Assembly (NCBI GenBank): GCA_003426165.1
Contig: QUAH01000016.1
Span: 1 to 53,446 of the forward strand
Direction: 5' to 3'
DNA: 53,446 nt
From: Candidatus Saccharicenans subterraneus
GTDB taxonomy: Bacteria > Acidobacteriota > Aminicenantia > Aminicenantales > Saccharicenantaceae
A program made the translations under genes and the position numbers. Numbering within the stretch: the first letter of the stretch is position 1; every line of letters begins with the position of its first letter. The notes below the pieces were generated by a model. The model had not been told where the DNA came from, did not search any database, and worked only from the letters and a program-made list of their open reading frames with translations. This document shows, piece after piece, positions 1 through 9,265 of the stretch.

Positions 1-30
1 CGCTTTTTCAAGTACCAACCTGATAAATCT

Positions 31-127
31 CCCCGCTTCCTCCACCCCAATCCCTATGGCCGGACTACCACCGCGCCGCTTCCAAACAGACCCATTAGAC
101 TGGATACCATGTCTTGACCGGAATGAA
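31..127. repeat. Dispersed repeat, copy 1
   Basis: This stretch aligns without gaps to 28808-28904, with 14 mismatches in 97 positions by hand count. The best conserved part is positions 71-90 and the block TGGATACCAT at 101-110. Both copies lie in non-coding DNA on the same strand, upstream of a gene (tRNA-Phe here, the GH3 gene there). Read on the minus strand both contain a short frame starting at an ATG, but it stops after 18 codons and third positions are not favoured among the differences, so it does not look protein coding. No terminal inverted repeats or target duplications were recognised. It could be a small non-autonomous element or the end of a decayed insertion sequence. Confidence 0.75.
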
Positions 128-135
128 AATCAGGA

Positions 136-164
136 TTGACAAGAAAGAATCTGATGGATATAAT
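136..164 (+). promoter_or_regulatory. Consensus promoter for tRNA-Phe
   Basis: TTGACA at 136-141 and TATAAT at 159-164 are separated by exactly 17 bases, a perfect match to the housekeeping sigma-70 consensus. Transcription should start near 171, about 95 bases before the tRNA. Such a strong promoter fits a stable RNA gene. Confidence 0.85.
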
Positions 165-265
165 TCTGACTCTGAAGATTGGACCTCAACTGGGAGGCAG
201 TGGAGACCCGGCAAGCCAGATTAATAACTTGCTGATAAGAAAAGAAGTTACGTTGGCATAAAGAT

Positions 266-338
266 GGCCAGGTAGCTCAGTCGGTAGAGCGAGGGACTGA
301 AAATCCCTGCGTCGGCGGTTCGATTCCGTCCCTGGCCA
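266..338 (+). tRNA. tRNA-Phe (GAA anticodon)
   Basis: The 7-bp acceptor stem GGCCAGG (266-272) pairs with CCTGGCC (331-337), with A338 as discriminator. The anticodon arm reads AGGGA-CTGAAAA-TCCCT, giving anticodon GAA for phenylalanine. The T arm has GGCGG-TTCGATT-CCGTC with one G-T pair. The 3' CCA is not encoded (ATT follows) and must be added enzymatically. A consensus promoter lies about 100 bases upstream. The gene stands alone, with no other tRNA nearby. Confidence 0.96.
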
Positions 339-475
339 TTCTCCTTCCCCAAAGAAGATTCCTCTCCCTGAATTCAGTTAGTTTCCTGCTGTTTAAGAAC
401 AGGCCAGAATGGCCATCCTTCTTATTTCTCTCGGATTTTCTCCCGGATTTTTCCAGAATTTCTCGCAGATCTTTC

Positions 476-1777
476 TCAGAACCTGTAGGAAACCGAGACG
501 CTGGGGACTATAAGGTGCATGCGATAGATTCCGGGCATGGCCTGGCCCAGGGTTCCGGCTGTCAGCAGTTCTTCAAAGGTCACATCCCGCTTCTTGCCAG
601 ACAGGAATTCCACTCCCCAGTTAAGGGAAAGTCCCTTCCACTCATAGCCAATCCCAGCGTTAAAAGACTGAAAATCAAAACTGGGTAGGAGGATGTTCAT
701 GGTGTAATCGGGAGCCGGCGATGGGTCAGAATAATAGCCCGCTCTCAAGGAGAATTCCGGAGTCAGCCGGTATTCCAGGCCGAAGCGAATCTGCATCCGA
801 TTTTTCCAGTCAAGAAGGATGCTGTCGTTTCCGGCCAGGGCCATCATCTGGTTCCAGAAGGGGTCGAGGTAAGAGGTGTCCATGCTTTTCAGGGCCGACC
901 AGCCGGTCCACTGGAGGTCGGTGGTTACCACCAGGTTTTCCACCGGTTTGAGGGCCACCCCGCCACCGACAAACCAGGGCCAGCGGATATTCCTCTTGAG
1001 GTCTGAGCTCTCCGGATAACCGGCATAGCCCAGGTAAATCATTTCGGCCGTACCCTTAAATTTAATAGTAGAGCAAGTCTTGACAGTTAACCCGGCACTT
1101 ATCCAGTCAGCCGGGCGGGCCAGGATTCCCAGGGTCAGACCGAAGCCCCAGCCGTGAAGGCTCTCTTCATACTGGCCGAGGTCCATGGGCCCTTCACCCA
1201 TGTCGGCCTCTCCCGCCCATCTCTTCAGGCTGAACATCCCGTAATTGATGTTCAGGTTGGCCCCTATGCTCAGACGGTCGCTTATCTTCCAGGCCACAAC
1301 CGGGGAAATGGTAAACATTCCTATCTTGCTGGTCCAGTCGTAGGCCACCCCGGCGGTCATGTCCTGGAATTCTTCTCCCCGCCAGTTGGCTCCAAGCCCA
1401 GACGGCGTATAAACCCCAACCCCGACAGTCAGGTTGTCAGACACGGGGCGGTAATAAGCCATCATGAAGCCCAGGTAATGGGAGAGCTTGGATTTGGCGT
1501 TAATCGAGATATCCGGAGGCAGGGTAACCTGGTATTTATTGGTTGGGATGAGGTCGGTCAGATAGGCCCCGATGAGTGGTTGCTTCAAGAATCCGGCCCC
1601 GGCCGGGTTCCAGTAAACCAGGCTGAAGTCATCGGCCAGCCCGATGAAAGCCCCACCCATGGAGACAGCCCGGGTGCCCAGGCCGTTGAGGTTGAGGCCG
1701 TTGGCCAGCCCCGAGCCAGTCAGCAGAACCAGGGCCAGCAATCCGGCCGCCATGATTCCGTAAATTCTCTTTTTCAT
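476..1777 (-). CDS. FadL/OmpP1/TodX-family outer-membrane transporter
   Basis: A 433-residue protein with a signal peptide (basic start, then a hydrophobic core to about residue 25) followed by the family's N-terminal signature: NGLGTRAVSMGGAFIGLADD and then a WNPAG motif near residue 57. The rest alternates in beta-barrel fashion and ends in SYRF, a C-terminal aromatic typical of barrel proteins recognised by the Bam machinery. FadL-family proteins carry hydrophobic compounds such as long-chain fatty acids or aromatics across the outer membrane; the substrate here cannot be told. It follows clpB by 26 bases with its own Shine-Dalgarno (AGAGGAGA), so it is probably co-transcribed with clpB. 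Confidence 0.85.
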   Translation of the reverse strand: MKKRIYGIMAAGLLALVLLTGSGLANGLNLNGLGTRAVSMGGAFIGLADDFSLVYWNPAGAGFLKQPLIGAYLTDLIPTNKYQVTLPPDISINAKSKLSHYLGFMMAYYRPVSDNLTVGVGVYTPSGLGANWRGEEFQDMTAGVAYDWTSKIGMFTISPVVAWKISDRLSIGANLNINYGMFSLKRWAGEADMGEGPMDLGQYEESLHGWGFGLTLGILARPADWISAGLTVKTCSTIKFKGTAEMIYLGYAGYPESSDLKRNIRWPWFVGGGVALKPVENLVVTTDLQWTGWSALKSMDTSYLDPFWNQMMALAGNDSILLDWKNRMQIRFGLEYRLTPEFSLRAGYYSDPSPAPDYTMNILLPSFDFQSFNAGIGYEWKGLSLNWGVEFLSGKKRDVTFEELLTAGTLGQAMPGIYRMHLIVPSVSVSYRF

Positions 1778-1803
1778 GACGTTTTCTCCTCTTTATCCGT
1801 TCT

Positions 1804-4383
1804 CTATTTCTTGTGGAAAACAATCCGGCCCTGGCGGTCGGCATCGATTTCCACCAGGTCACCTTCCTTGAATTCTCCGGCCAGAATTTTCATGGCCAGC
1901 GGGTTCTGGACTTCTTTCTGAATGGTTCTCTTGAGCGGCCTGGCCCCGTAGACCGGGTCGTAACCGCGCTCGGCCAGGACCTCCCTGGCTGCCGGCGTCA
2001 GCACCAGGTCGATCTTTTTCTCCTGCATCCTCTTCCGGAGCAATTCTATCTGCAGGTCGACGATCTTGAAAATCACGTCCTTGGTCAGCGGCCGGAAGAT
2101 GATGACCTCGTCCACCCGGTTCAGGAATTCCGGCTTGAAATGGCTCTCCAGGATCTGGCGGACCTCCCTTTCCATGGCCTCGTAATCATGGCTCAACTCT
2201 TTGATGACCTGGCTTCCGAGGTTCGAGGTCATGATGATCAGGGTGTTGCGGAAGTCAACCGTGGTGCCCTTGCCGTCGGTCAGCCGCCCGTCATCGAGAA
2301 TCTGCAGCAGGATGTTAAAAACGTCTGGGTGGGCCTTCTCCACCTCGTCCAGCAGGATGAGCGAGTAGGGGCGCCTCTTGACGGCCTCGGTCAGCTGCCC
2401 GCCCTCCTCATAACCAACGTAACCCGGGGGAGCCCCGATCAGCCTGGCCACGGTGTGCTTTTCCATGTATTCCGACATGTCCAGCCGGACCATGGCCTTC
2501 TCGTCGTTGAACAGAAATTCGGCCAGGGCCCGGGCCAGCTCGGTCTTCCCCACTCCGGTGGGGCCTAAAAACAAGAATGAGCCTATCGGCCGGGTCGGCT
2601 CCTGCAGTCCGGCCCTGGCCCGGCGAACGGTATCGGCCACGGCCCGGATGGCCTGGTCCTGGCCGATAACCCGCTTGGAGAGAATTTCTTCCATTCGGAG
2701 CAGCCTTTCCAGGTCGCCTTCCAGCATCTTGGAAACGGGGATGCCGGTCCAGCGGCTGACCACCTGAGCCACGTCCTCCTCGTCCACCTCTTCTTTGAGC
2801 ATCTTGCCTTTCTTCTGGAGCTCGCCCAGTTCTGTCGACAGTTTCTGGACCTGCTTGTCGATTTCAATTAACCGCCCGTAGCGGATTTCGGCCACCCTCT
2901 CCAGGTCACCCCGCCTTTCGGCGTTCTGCTCCTCGATCTTGAGGGCATCTCTCTGTTCCTTGAGCCGGCTGATCTGGTCGATTATATCTTTCTCTCTCTT
3001 CCACTGTAATTTCAGGGACTGGCTTTTCTCCTTGAGCTCGGCCAGTTCCTTTTCTATTTTCTGCAGCCTCTCGGCCGAGGCCGGGTCCTTTTCCTTCTTC
3101 AGGGCCTGCTTTTCAATCTCCAGCTGGGTAATCCTTCTTTCCAGCTCGTCGATTTCTTCGGGCAGGCTGTCCAGCTGGACCCGGATCCGGGAAGCCGCCT
3201 CGTCCACCAGGTCGATGGCCTTGTCCGGCAGGAACCGGTTGCTGATGTAACGGTTGGAAAGAACGGCCGCGGCCACCAGGGCCGAGTCTTTTATTTTTAC
3301 CCCGTGGTGAACTTCGTATTTTTCCTTTAAGCCGCGGAGTATGGAAATGGTCTCCTCAACCGAGGGCTCACCCACGAAGACCGGCTGGAAACGTCTTTCC
3401 AGGGCCGGATCTTTTTCTATGTATTTTTTATATTCGTTAAGCGTGGTGGCCCCGATACACCTGAGCTCGCCCCGGGCCAGGGCCGGCTTCAGCATGTTGG
3501 AAGCATCCACCGCCCCCTCGGCCGCGCCCGCCCCCACGATGGTGTGGAGCTCGTCTATGAACAGGATAACGTTGCCGGATTCTTTTATTTCCTTGAGAAC
3601 GGCCTTCAAGCGGTCCTCGAACTCGCCGCGGTACTTGGTCCCCGCCACCAGCGAGCCCATGTCCAGGGCCAGCAGCCGCCGGTCCTTCAGCGACTGCGGA
3701 ACATCGCCGTTGGCTATCCTCTGGGCCAGTCCCTCGACAATGGCCGTCTTGCCAACCCCGGCCTCCCCTATCAGCACCGGGTTATTCTTGGTCCGGCGCG
3801 ACAGGACCTGGACCACCCGCCTGATCTCTTCTTCGCGCCCGATAACCGGGTCAACCTTGCCCTGCCGGGCCAGGGCGGTCAGGTCCCGGGTATATTTTTC
3901 CAGGGCCTGGTACTTGGACTCGGGCTCGGGGTCGGTTATCCTCTGGTTTCCCCGGATGTCCATCAGGGCCTTGAGCACATCTTCTTCCTGGATCCGGAAA
4001 CGTTGCAGCAGGCGGCCTACATCCAGGTTTTTGAGCCGCAGCATGGCCAGGAAAACGTGCTCGGTCGACAGGTATTCATCCTTCAGTTTCCCGGCCTCTT
4101 TCTCGGCCTCGTTCATCACCTCCCGCAACTGTCCGGAGAGGTAAATTTCGCCTCCCCCCTGAATCCTGGGCAGCCGGGCCAGGGCCTTTTCCAGCTCCTG
4201 GTTCAGCTCGGCCGGGTTCACCTCGATCTTTTCCAGCAGACTGCCGATGATGTTCTCTTCCTGGTTCAGAAAGCTCCACAGCAGGTGCTCAGGCCGCAGT
4301 TCCTGATGGCCGAGCTCCAGGGCCTTAGATTGAGCCTGCTGGAAAGCTTCCTGCAATCTGACGGTCAGCCTGTCCCATCTCAT
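1804..4383 (-). CDS. clpB: ClpB, ATP-dependent protein disaggregase
   Basis: An 859-residue Hsp100 chaperone that, with the DnaK system, pulls proteins out of aggregates in the cytoplasm. The N-terminal Clp repeat domain spans roughly 1-145. The first AAA+ module carries Walker A GEAGVGKT near residue 204 and Walker [10 protein letters not shown] long charged coiled-coil middle domain (about 405-525), diagnostic of ClpB against ClpA or ClpC, follows. The second AAA+ module has GPTGVGKT near residue 605. The length matches the family (about 857-865). I use the ATG at 4381-4383 because AGGAGGAG lies six bases upstream; an in-frame TTG two codons earlier abuts the Shine-Dalgarno and is unlikely. 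No CIRCE element is visible upstream, but two overlapping inverted repeats are. Confidence 0.97.
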   Translation of the reverse strand: MRWDRLTVRLQEAFQQAQSKALELGHQELRPEHLLWSFLNQEENIIGSLLEKIEVNPAELNQELEKALARLPRIQGGGEIYLSGQLREVMNEAEKEAGKLKDEYLSTEHVFLAMLRLKNLDVGRLLQRFRIQEEDVLKALMDIRGNQRITDPEPESKYQALEKYTRDLTALARQGKVDPVIGREEEIRRVVQVLSRRTKNNPVLIGEAGVGKTAIVEGLAQRIANGDVPQSLKDRRLLALDMGSLVAGTKYRGEFEDRLKAVLKEIKESGNVILFIDELHTIVGAGAAEGAVDASNMLKPALARGELRCIGATTLNEYKKYIEKDPALERRFQPVFVGEPSVEETISILRGLKEKYEVHHGVKIKDSALVAAAVLSNRYISNRFLPDKAIDLVDEAASRIRVQLDSLPEEIDELERRITQLEIEKQALKKEKDPASAERLQKIEKELAELKEKSQSLKLQWKREKDIIDQISRLKEQRDALKIEEQNAERRGDLERVAEIRYGRLIEIDKQVQKLSTELGELQKKGKMLKEEVDEEDVAQVVSRWTGIPVSKMLEGDLERLLRMEEILSKRVIGQDQAIRAVADTVRRARAGLQEPTRPIGSFLFLGPTGVGKTELARALAEFLFNDEKAMVRLDMSEYMEKHTVARLIGAPPGYVGYEEGGQLTEAVKRRPYSLILLDEVEKAHPDVFNILLQILDDGRLTDGKGTTVDFRNTLIIMTSNLGSQVIKELSHDYEAMEREVRQILESHFKPEFLNRVDEVIIFRPLTKDVIFKIVDLQIELLRKRMQEKKIDLVLTPAAREVLAERGYDPVYGARPLKRTIQKEVQNPLAMKILAGEFKEGDLVEIDADRQGRIVFHKK

Positions 4384-4447
4384 GGTCAACTCCTCCTGGT
4401 ATTATATACAGAATATCTTATAAACAAAAAAGCTAAGGAAACCGGAC

Positions 4448-4482
4448 AACCCTGGAAGAACAGGGTTAATAAGCTTATTAAC
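4448..4482. promoter_or_regulatory. Overlapping inverted repeats upstream of clpB
   Basis: GTTAATAAGCTTATTAAC (4465-4482) is a perfect 18-bp palindrome. It overlaps a second inverted repeat, AACCCTG (4448-4454) with CAGGGTT (4461-4467), loop GAAGAA. They sit about 65-100 bases upstream of clpB and about 190 upstream of the divergent small acidic gene. A dimeric repressor could bind the palindrome. It matches neither CIRCE nor any heat-shock operator I know, so the role is inference. Confidence 0.4.
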
Positions 4483-4673
4483 TAATATACTCCAGCCACC
4501 GGGCTTTGCCAAGAGCCGCCCCGGCCATCAAGACACTTCCAACTGCTAAAAAAGTTAGCCGGCTGTGGCCCGAAACCGGTGCCAGGCGGCCGCGGCCGAT
4601 CTTCCGATCATAATTTTTTTTGGCACTTGACAAGGAAACAAAAATAAATATTTTTTTCTTCAAGGAGTTAATG

Positions 4674-4997
4674 ATGGAAGAAATCGAAGTCTCCAGCTGG
4701 GCCACCTTAGACGCTCTGAAAAAGGCCGCCGACATCATCGATACCGTCGGCGACCTGCACGAAGCTCATCAGGTCTCCATTTTCTGCGTGATCGAGGACG
4801 ACTACCTGGAACTCTGCTACACCGATTCCACCACCAACTACCTCCGGCGGTACGAGGATAACGAGGAATTCGAAGAAGCCATCGAGGAGAGAAAAGAGGA
4901 AATCGAAGAGGGGCTATACTCCGGCCAGGATTACGAAGACGACGAGGATGACCTGGAAGAAGAACTGGATTTTGAGGAAGAACCAGAAGATTACTGA
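4674..4997 (+). CDS. Small highly acidic protein of unknown function
   Basis: A 107-residue protein whose first half (EVSSWATLDALKKAADIID and a following HQVSIFCVIEDDYLELCY stretch) looks like a small folded alpha/beta domain. The second half is dominated by Glu and Asp and ends in a run such as DEDDLEEELDFEEEPEDY. I do not recognise the family. No signal peptide is present, so it should be cytoplasmic. AAGGAG at 4662-4667 lies six bases before this ATG; the ATG one codon earlier is also possible. A TTGACA at 4627-4632 could be the -35 of a promoter very close to the start. The stop overlaps the convergent mutS stop by seven bases. The acidic tail suggests a binding partner with a basic surface, but that is inference. 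Confidence 0.75.
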   Translation: MEEIEVSSWATLDALKKAADIIDTVGDLHEAHQVSIFCVIEDDYLELCYTDSTTNYLRRYEDNEEFEEAIEERKEEIEEGLYSGQDYEDDEDDLEEELDFEEEPEDY

Positions 4998-7630
4998 CCT
5001 TCTTCCAGTTTCTTTATATCTTCCCTGAGTTCGGCAATTATCTGCAGGGCCTGAAGCGGGGTCAGCTTTTCCGGTTCCAGCGATTTAATCCTGTCTCGGA
5101 TTTCTTCCAGCCTGGCCCTTTCCCGGTCTTCCGGAAAGAGCAGCAGCTGCGATTTATTCTGGCTGTTTAAATGGTAGGCCAGGCGGGGCCGGCCCTCTTC
5201 GTCCAGCTCCTGCCTTTCCAGGTTAAACAGGATTTCCCTGGCTCGCTTTATTATTTCTTCGGGCAGTCCGGCCAGCCGGGCCACCTGCAACCCGTAGCTC
5301 CGGTCGGAAGGACCGGGCTTTATCTTCCGGAGAAAGATGACCGTGTCCTGCCACTCCCTGACCGCCACGTGAAAATTCTTTATCCGGGGAAAGGTCAGGG
5401 CTAGCTCGGTCAGCTCGTGATAGTGAGTGGCAAACAATGTCCGGGGCCTGATATTTTCCAGCTGGTGCAGGTGCTCGGCCACGGCCCAGGCGATGCTCAG
5501 GCCGTCGAAGGTGCTGGTCCCCCGCCCGACCTCGTCCAGCAGGATCAGGCTGCGCCCGGTGGCGTTGTTTAAAATGTTGGCCGTTTCCACCATCTCCACC
5601 ATGAAGGTGGACTGCCCGGCCGTCAGAAAATCCATGGCCCCGACCCTGGTGAAAATCCGATCCACCAACCCAATTCTGGCGGCCCGGGCCGGAACGAACG
5701 AACCCATCTGGGCCAGCAGGCAGATCAGGGCCACCTGCCTCAGGTAGGTTGACTTTCCACCCATGTTGGGCCCGGTGATGATCAGTATCTGGTTTTCGTT
5801 CCGGTCGAGGTAAGTGTCGTTGGGAATGAAGGGTTCGCTCTGAACCACCTCGACCACCGGGTGCCGGCCGTCAGAGATGGACAGGACGTCGCCCTCATCC
5901 ACCTGGGGCCTGACATAATTCCTCTGGTGGGCCAGCTCGGCCAGGGACAGCAGGACATCGAGCACGGCCAGGTTCTGGGCCATCTGCTGCAGCCGGGGAA
6001 CCTGCTTGCCTATTTCCTCCCGAATTTGAAGGAAAAGCTCATACTCCAGCTCGTTAATCCTGGCCTCGGCCCCCAGTACCCGGTCCTCGTATTCCTTCAA
6101 CTCCGGGGTGATAAACCTTTCGCTGTTAACCAGGGTCTGTTTCCGCTGGTAATCGGCGGGCACCAGTGGCAGGTTGGGCTTGGTGACCTCGATGTAATAG
6201 CCAAAGACCTTATTATAACGGACTTTAAGGGAGGAGATACCCGTCCTTTCCCTCTCCCTTTTTTCAATCTGGGCAATCAGGGTCTTTCCGGAGTGACTGA
6301 TCTGCCTCAGTTCATCCAGCTCCTGGTTAAAGCCTGCCTTGATCAGGCCGCCTTCCTGGATCAGGTGGGCCGGTTCATCCAGGATGGCCCGGTCGATCAA
6401 CCCGGCCACATCCTGCAGGTTGTCCCAGGATGACCTCAGCTCGGAATAATAGGCGGTTTGAAATTCCTTCAGAAGAGCTTCTATTTCGGGTAAAGGCCAC
6501 AGCGACTTCTTAAGAGCGACCAGGTCCCTGGGCGTGGCCGCGGCCACCGACACCCTGGTGGTCAGCTTTTCCAGGTCCAGGATCTGGCGGAGCCTGGACC
6601 GGATTTCCTGCCTGGCAATGGGTTTTTTCAAAGCTTCTTCAACCGCTTCCTGCCGCCGCCCGATTTCCTGGCAATCGAGAAGTGGATGGAGCAACCAGTT
6701 CCTGAGCAGCCGGGCCCCGGGAGCAGTCTGGGTCAGGTCGATCACTCCCAGCAGTGATTCGGCCACCTGGCCGGTCCTCAGGTTCCTGACCAGCTCCAGG
6801 TTGCGGACGGCTATGGCATCAAGAACCATGGCCTGGCCCGGGCTCTGGAAGGACATCTTCCTGATGTAACCTGCTGCCTCCTGCCTGTTCTTCTTCAAAT
6901 AATAAAGAAGGGCCCCGGCCGCCGATACGGCCAGGGTCCGGCCCTGGAGGCCAAAGCCTTCAAGAGAGGCCACCCTGAAATGGTCGATCAGCAGGCTGGA
7001 GGCCTGGGAATAATCAAAAGACCACGGCTCCACCCGGCTGAGGGCCAGGCCGGACAGGTCGGTTGAAGCCAGCAGGTTCCTGACCGCTGACTCCTGGTCT
7101 TCCGGGCAGATGACTTCCCGCGGGCCGAGCCGGAAAATCTCGTCCAGCAGGGCCTTTCGCTCGTTCTCCTCTCCCTCCAGGGTCAGGATCCTGCCCGATA
7201 GAAGGTCAGCCCAGGCCGCTCCCCAGCGGCCATCGGCCAGGACCAGGCTCAGGACTCCCAGGCTCTCGCCCCGTTCCTCGCCCTCTATTTCCACTGCTGT
7301 GCCCGGGGTCAGCACCTTGATCACTTCTCTTTTGACCACACCCCGGGCCTGTTTCGGGTCCTCCACCTGCTCGCAGATGGCTACCTTTTTCCCGGCTTTA
7401 AGCAGCCGGGCCAGGTAGGAGTCTACCGAATGATAGGGAACGCCGCACATCGGCACATTCTGCCTTGAGGTCAGGGCAATTCCCAGCAGGGATGACCCCA
7501 GATAGGCGTCCTCGAAGAACATCTCGTAGAAATCTCCCAGCCTGAAAAATAGCAGGCAATCACGGTGCCGGGCTTTAATCCGGTGGTACTGCTCCATCAT
7601 GGGAGTGAGGGCGTCTTCTTTTTTATTCAT
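4991..7630 (-). CDS. mutS: MutS, DNA mismatch recognition ATPase
   Basis: An 879-residue MutS that binds base mismatches and small loops and starts methyl-independent or MutL-dependent repair. The N-terminal mismatch-binding domain has the Phe-X-Glu motif in RLGDFYEMF (near residue 30). The lever and clamp domains follow. The C-terminal ABC-type ATPase has GPNMGGKST near residue 620, the Walker B region LLDEVGRGTSTFDG and the switch FATHYHELTEL. The C-terminal helix-turn-helix dimerisation region is present. Length is slightly above the usual 850-870. A TATAAT hexamer on the minus strand at 7659-7664, about 30 bases upstream of the start, is the likely -10; no good -35 is seen. No mutL lies in the window. 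Confidence 0.97.
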   Translation of the reverse strand: MNKKEDALTPMMEQYHRIKARHRDCLLFFRLGDFYEMFFEDAYLGSSLLGIALTSRQNVPMCGVPYHSVDSYLARLLKAGKKVAICEQVEDPKQARGVVKREVIKVLTPGTAVEIEGEERGESLGVLSLVLADGRWGAAWADLLSGRILTLEGEENERKALLDEIFRLGPREVICPEDQESAVRNLLASTDLSGLALSRVEPWSFDYSQASSLLIDHFRVASLEGFGLQGRTLAVSAAGALLYYLKKNRQEAAGYIRKMSFQSPGQAMVLDAIAVRNLELVRNLRTGQVAESLLGVIDLTQTAPGARLLRNWLLHPLLDCQEIGRRQEAVEEALKKPIARQEIRSRLRQILDLEKLTTRVSVAAATPRDLVALKKSLWPLPEIEALLKEFQTAYYSELRSSWDNLQDVAGLIDRAILDEPAHLIQEGGLIKAGFNQELDELRQISHSGKTLIAQIEKRERERTGISSLKVRYNKVFGYYIEVTKPNLPLVPADYQRKQTLVNSERFITPELKEYEDRVLGAEARINELEYELFLQIREEIGKQVPRLQQMAQNLAVLDVLLSLAELAHQRNYVRPQVDEGDVLSISDGRHPVVEVVQSEPFIPNDTYLDRNENQILIITGPNMGGKSTYLRQVALICLLAQMGSFVPARAARIGLVDRIFTRVGAMDFLTAGQSTFMVEMVETANILNNATGRSLILLDEVGRGTSTFDGLSIAWAVAEHLHQLENIRPRTLFATHYHELTELALTFPRIKNFHVAVREWQDTVIFLRKIKPGPSDRSYGLQVARLAGLPEEIIKRAREILFNLERQELDEEGRPRLAYHLNSQNKSQLLLFPEDRERARLEEIRDRIKSLEPEKLTPLQALQIIAELREDIKKLEEGQ

Positions 7631-7709
7631 GGGACTGAACCGACAGCCTATAAACTATATTATATCCAGTCCCGGATTTGCAACCGGGCCTGGTTTTCCG
7701 TGGCCGTAT

Positions 7710-7738
7710 TTGACAATCCAGCTCAATAGTTTTAGTAT
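7710..7738 (+). promoter_or_regulatory. Promoter of pgsA
   Basis: TTGACA (7710-7715) is followed after 17 bases by TAGTAT (7733-7738). Transcription would begin near 7745, giving a leader of about 24 bases. It is back-to-back with the mutS -10 element TATAAT (7659-7664, minus strand). Confidence 0.6.
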
Positions 7739-7768
7739 AAGAAACTGATAATTTTCTGGAATTAATAG

Positions 7769-8317
7769 ATGAATACACCCACAATCCTGACCATATTCAG
7801 ATTGCTGGCCATACCCGTCCTGGTGGTGGTCATGCTCACCCCCTTCGCGGGACACGAGGTCATTGCCTTTATCATTTTTGTTGTGGCCTGCCTGACCGAC
7901 ATGCTTGATGGCTTCTGGGCCAGGAAAAAAAAGATGGAAACCGTCCTGGGATCGCTGCTTGATCCGCTGGCGGATAAATTGCTCATCACCTCGGCCCTGA
8001 TCTGCCTGGTGTCCAGCGGAGTGGTGGCTCCCTGGATGGCCATTATCATCATCGGCCGGGAGATAGCCGTCACCGGCTTCCGGGCCATCGCTGCTTCACG
8101 GGGTTATCACATCACCGCTTCCGGCTGGGGAAAGCTCAAAATGATCTTCGAAGCGGTGGTTATTTCCATACTAATTCTGGGCGAGCATTACCTGGGAATT
8201 ATTTACCGGCTGACCCATACCTTCGGGCTATGGCTGGTGGTTATTATTGCCCTGGTTTCAGCCCTTGAATATTTTATCCGTTTCGGTCCCCGGGTGATTA
8301 AAGAGACCTCAGGCTGA
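7769..8317 (+). CDS. pgsA: CDP-diacylglycerol--glycerol-3-phosphate 3-phosphatidyltransferase
   Basis: A 182-residue integral membrane enzyme that transfers the phosphatidyl group of CDP-diacylglycerol to glycerol-3-phosphate, the committed step to phosphatidylglycerol. The complete CDP-alcohol phosphotransferase motif is present: D44-x2-D47-G48-x2-A51-R52-x8-G61-x3-D65-x3-D69, with all metal-binding aspartates. About five hydrophobic segments are visible, including 7-24 and 34-45. The N-terminus (NTPTILTIFRLLAIP) is typical of PgsA. The length equals that of the family. The 3' end overlaps the convergent fabD stop by nine bases. A weak Shine-Dalgarno precedes the start. A phosphatidylserine or cardiolipin synthase of the same superfamily is possible but less likely. 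Confidence 0.93.
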   Translation: MNTPTILTIFRLLAIPVLVVVMLTPFAGHEVIAFIIFVVACLTDMLDGFWARKKKMETVLGSLLDPLADKLLITSALICLVSSGVVAPWMAIIIIGREIAVTGFRAIAASRGYHITASGWGKLKMIFEAVVISILILGEHYLGIIYRLTHTFGLWLVVIIALVSALEYFIRFGPRVIKETSG

Positions 8318-9232
8318 CAGCGCCCGGCGGCAATTTTCCAGGGAAGCCAGGTCCTCCACGTTAAAAAGAGTCGGCGCCTCCGGCCATTGTCGGGAAATCC
8401 TTTTGAGCAGCCCGGTCAGGACTTTTCCCGGGCCGAGTTCCACCGCCTGCCCGACTCCAAGTTCTGGCAGCCGCTGCATGGACGGATACCAGAGGACAGG
8501 GCTGGTAATCTGCCGGAAAAGCAGCTCCCTGGCTTCGTCCCCGGTCCTGACCTCGCCTGCCGTAACGTTGGAAATAATCGGGAATTCAGGGTCGCGGAAT
8601 TTTATTCTTTCCAGGTCAGCCTTCAATCTTTCAGCCGCCGGTTTCATCAGGCTGGTGTGAAATGGTCCGCTTACCTGGAGCAGGACCGAGCGAGGAGGTT
8701 TTAACCGGGCCAGGGCTTCTTCCACGGCTGCCCTTTCTCCGGCTATAACCACCTGGTCCTCGGCATTCCAGTTGGCCACCTGAACCAGCCCAGAGCCCAC
8801 CGACTTAATTCCTTCCTCTACCTGGTTGAAGTTCAACCCGAGGACGGCAGCCATGCTCCCCTGTCCCGGGGGCACGGCTTCCATCATGTAGCGGCCGCGG
8901 TTGTAGACCAGTCTCAGGGCTTCGGCCAGGTCCAGGCTGCCGGCGGCCACCAGGGCCGAATACTCCCCCAGGCTGTGGCCGGCCGCCAGGTCGGGTTTCA
9001 GGCCGAGCAGCCGATAGGCAATGTAACTGACCGTTAGCAGCGCCGGCTGGGTATAACAGGTCAGCCGGAGCTCTTCTTCCGGTCCCTCAAAGCACAGTCT
9101 GGACAGGCTGAACCCCAGGACTTCGTCGGCCAGCTTGAAAATTTCCCGGGCCTCCTGACTCTGTTCGTAAAAATTCTTGCCCATGCCCACTGCCTGTGAG
9201 CCCTGACCGGGAAATAAAAAAATTCGCTTCAT
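8309..9232 (-). CDS. fabD: Malonyl-CoA:acyl-carrier-protein transacylase
   Basis: A 307-residue cytoplasmic enzyme moving malonyl groups from CoA to ACP for type II fatty acid synthesis. It begins with the family signature FLFPGQGSQ, has the nucleophile Ser87 in GHSLGEYSAL, Arg112/Arg114 in the malonate-binding strand, and catalytic His192 in GPFHTSLM. It starts 33 bases after the SurA-like gene, with GAGGAG five bases before the ATG, and is the last gene of the long minus-strand run that starts at hslV. No other fab genes are near, which is unusual because fabD normally sits with fabH, fabG and acpP. Its presence here ties fatty acid supply to envelope assembly genes. Confidence 0.95.
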   Translation of the reverse strand: MKRIFLFPGQGSQAVGMGKNFYEQSQEAREIFKLADEVLGFSLSRLCFEGPEEELRLTCYTQPALLTVSYIAYRLLGLKPDLAAGHSLGEYSALVAAGSLDLAEALRLVYNRGRYMMEAVPPGQGSMAAVLGLNFNQVEEGIKSVGSGLVQVANWNAEDQVVIAGERAAVEEALARLKPPRSVLLQVSGPFHTSLMKPAAERLKADLERIKFRDPEFPIISNVTAGEVRTGDEARELLFRQITSPVLWYPSMQRLPELGVGQAVELGPGKVLTGLLKRISRQWPEAPTLFNVEDLASLENCRRALSA

Positions 9233-9265
9233 CTGATCTCCTCTTTGTATTCTATAATTTGCAGC

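Noticed and set aside
1154..1921. Plus-strand open frame of 255 codons across the FadL-type gene and the clpB end
   Set aside because: It opposes two well supported genes and has no recognisable domain.
4384..4480. CIRCE element controlling clpB
   Set aside because: The motif TTAGCACTC with its inverted partner is absent; the palindromes present have different sequence.
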